A DNA stretch of 6,037 bases from Ruminococcaceae bacterium UBA1447 (GTDB lineage Bacteria > Bacillota > Clostridia > Oscillospirales > Acutalibacteraceae): contig DCTF01000075.1 of NCBI GenBank assembly GCA_002329225.1, positions 588 through 6,624 of the forward strand. Direction: 5' to 3'. The notes under the pieces were generated by a model. The model was not told where the DNA came from. It saw nothing but the letters and a program-made list of their open reading frames with translations, and searched no databases. The position numbers and the translations under genes are program-made. Below, one piece after another: positions 5,608-6,037 of the stretch. How positions within the stretch are numbered: position 1 is the stretch's first letter; every line of letters begins with the position of its first letter.

Positions 5608-6037
5608 AGCACATCCCCCTTACCGCCGATAAATATATCCCGCACGGTTTTTTCGCCGTCTTTAACTGCGGTTACATTTTCAGACAATTTGTAGCCGTTT
5701 CTTTCAATAAAGCCTACTGTTTCTTCAAACACCTCTTTATCCTCAGCAAGCCAAGCACAAAGGGCCACGGTGTTTACAAGTTCCAAAGTGGTTTCACCGG
5801 TATAATAGGCGGACTCGTAGGCCTGATTGACGGCATTGTAGGCGCCCTTGTTATCGTTCTTGAGCAGCAGAGTGATCGCCTGCTGACGGAAGAGTTCACT
5901 TTTGCCCGGCATCGGCCCCTGCTCCTGAATCTGAGCCAATCCTTTTACAGCGGTTTCCAAAGCGGCTTCAACATCACCTTGTCTGCGTTGGATTTCCGCC
6001 TTAAAAGCGTAGGTAGCGGGGTTTTCTGGATTATACT
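5604..6037 (-). CDS. TPR-like solenoid protein, C-terminal part (5' end outside window)
   Basis: The frame is open from the right edge to the TGA at 5604-5606, giving at least 143 residues; the N-terminus lies beyond the window. The first visible segment, NPATYAFKAEIQRRQGDVEA and the following ALETAVKGL, has the alternating pattern of a tetratricopeptide helix pair, with the usual G-D turn. A second helix pair is suggested by KSELFRQQAITLLLKNDNKG and the following AYNAVNQAY. The remainder is helical-looking, ending in KTVRDIFIGGKGDVL. A TTG at 5960 could be taken as a start, but the repeat pattern continues unbroken upstream of it, so it is internal. TPR proteins are protein-binding scaffolds. 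This one overlaps the membrane-protein gene by 4 bases and may serve it as a partner. Any further domain, such as a membrane anchor, would be in the missing part. Confidence 0.78.
   Translation of the reverse strand, partial: YNPENPATYAFKAEIQRRQGDVEAALETAVKGLAQIQEQGPMPGKSELFRQQAITLLLKNDNKGAYNAVNQAYESAYYTGETTLELVNTVALCAWLAEDKEVFEETVGFIERNGYKLSENVTAVKDGEKTVRDIFIGGKGDVL

Noticed and set aside
5958..5960. TTG as the start of the TPR gene
   Set aside because: The frame stays open to the window edge, and a complete TPR-like helix pair spans this codon, so the gene begins outside the window.

Overview
The window looks like chromosomal DNA of a Firmicute of the class Clostridia, possibly an uncultured gut-type lineage. 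This is inferred from mid-range base composition, strong AGGAGG-type ribosome binding sites, tight co-directional gene packing and the style of the proteins. No rRNA or taxon-specific marker is present, so the placement is tentative. All supported genes lie on the minus strand and transcription runs from right to left. I found no tRNA, rRNA, CRISPR array, insertion sequence or phage gene, and no gene-free stretch longer than about 110 bases.

In transcription order: (1) the C-terminal part of a tetratricopeptide-type (TPR) solenoid protein enters from the right edge (5604-6037). (2) It overlaps by the tetranucleotide ATGA with a small multi-pass membrane protein of unknown function (5053-5607). 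(3) A 110-base gap (4943-5052) holds a good candidate intrinsic terminator, a perfect 12-bp palindrome and a 13-bp direct repeat. It probably separates two transcription units. (4) Two paralogous 12-helix transporters of the SLC45/GPH-like branch of the major facilitator superfamily follow, 9 bases apart (3518-4942 and 2099-3508). (5) 33 bases on come an ABC ATPase (1355-2065) and its ABC-2 type permease (562-1374), which overlap by 20 bases. (6) The permease overlaps by 11 bases with nadD, nicotinate-nucleotide adenylyltransferase (1-572), which runs off the left edge a short way before its expected end.

The two transporters probably import sugar-like solutes with cations, but the substrate cannot be read from sequence. 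The ABC pair forms a complete exporter-type or membrane-remodelling half-module: one ATPase and one six-helix permease. NadD is an NAD biosynthesis enzyme whose position behind the ABC pair seems to reflect transcriptional and translational coupling, not shared function. The right-hand TPR and membrane-protein pair is the least explained part of the window.

No clearly new system is visible. The points most worth a second look are the uncharacterised membrane protein with a conserved-looking GHVEHE motif, the structured gap at 4943-5052, the old tandem transporter duplication and the overlap-dependent start of nadD.
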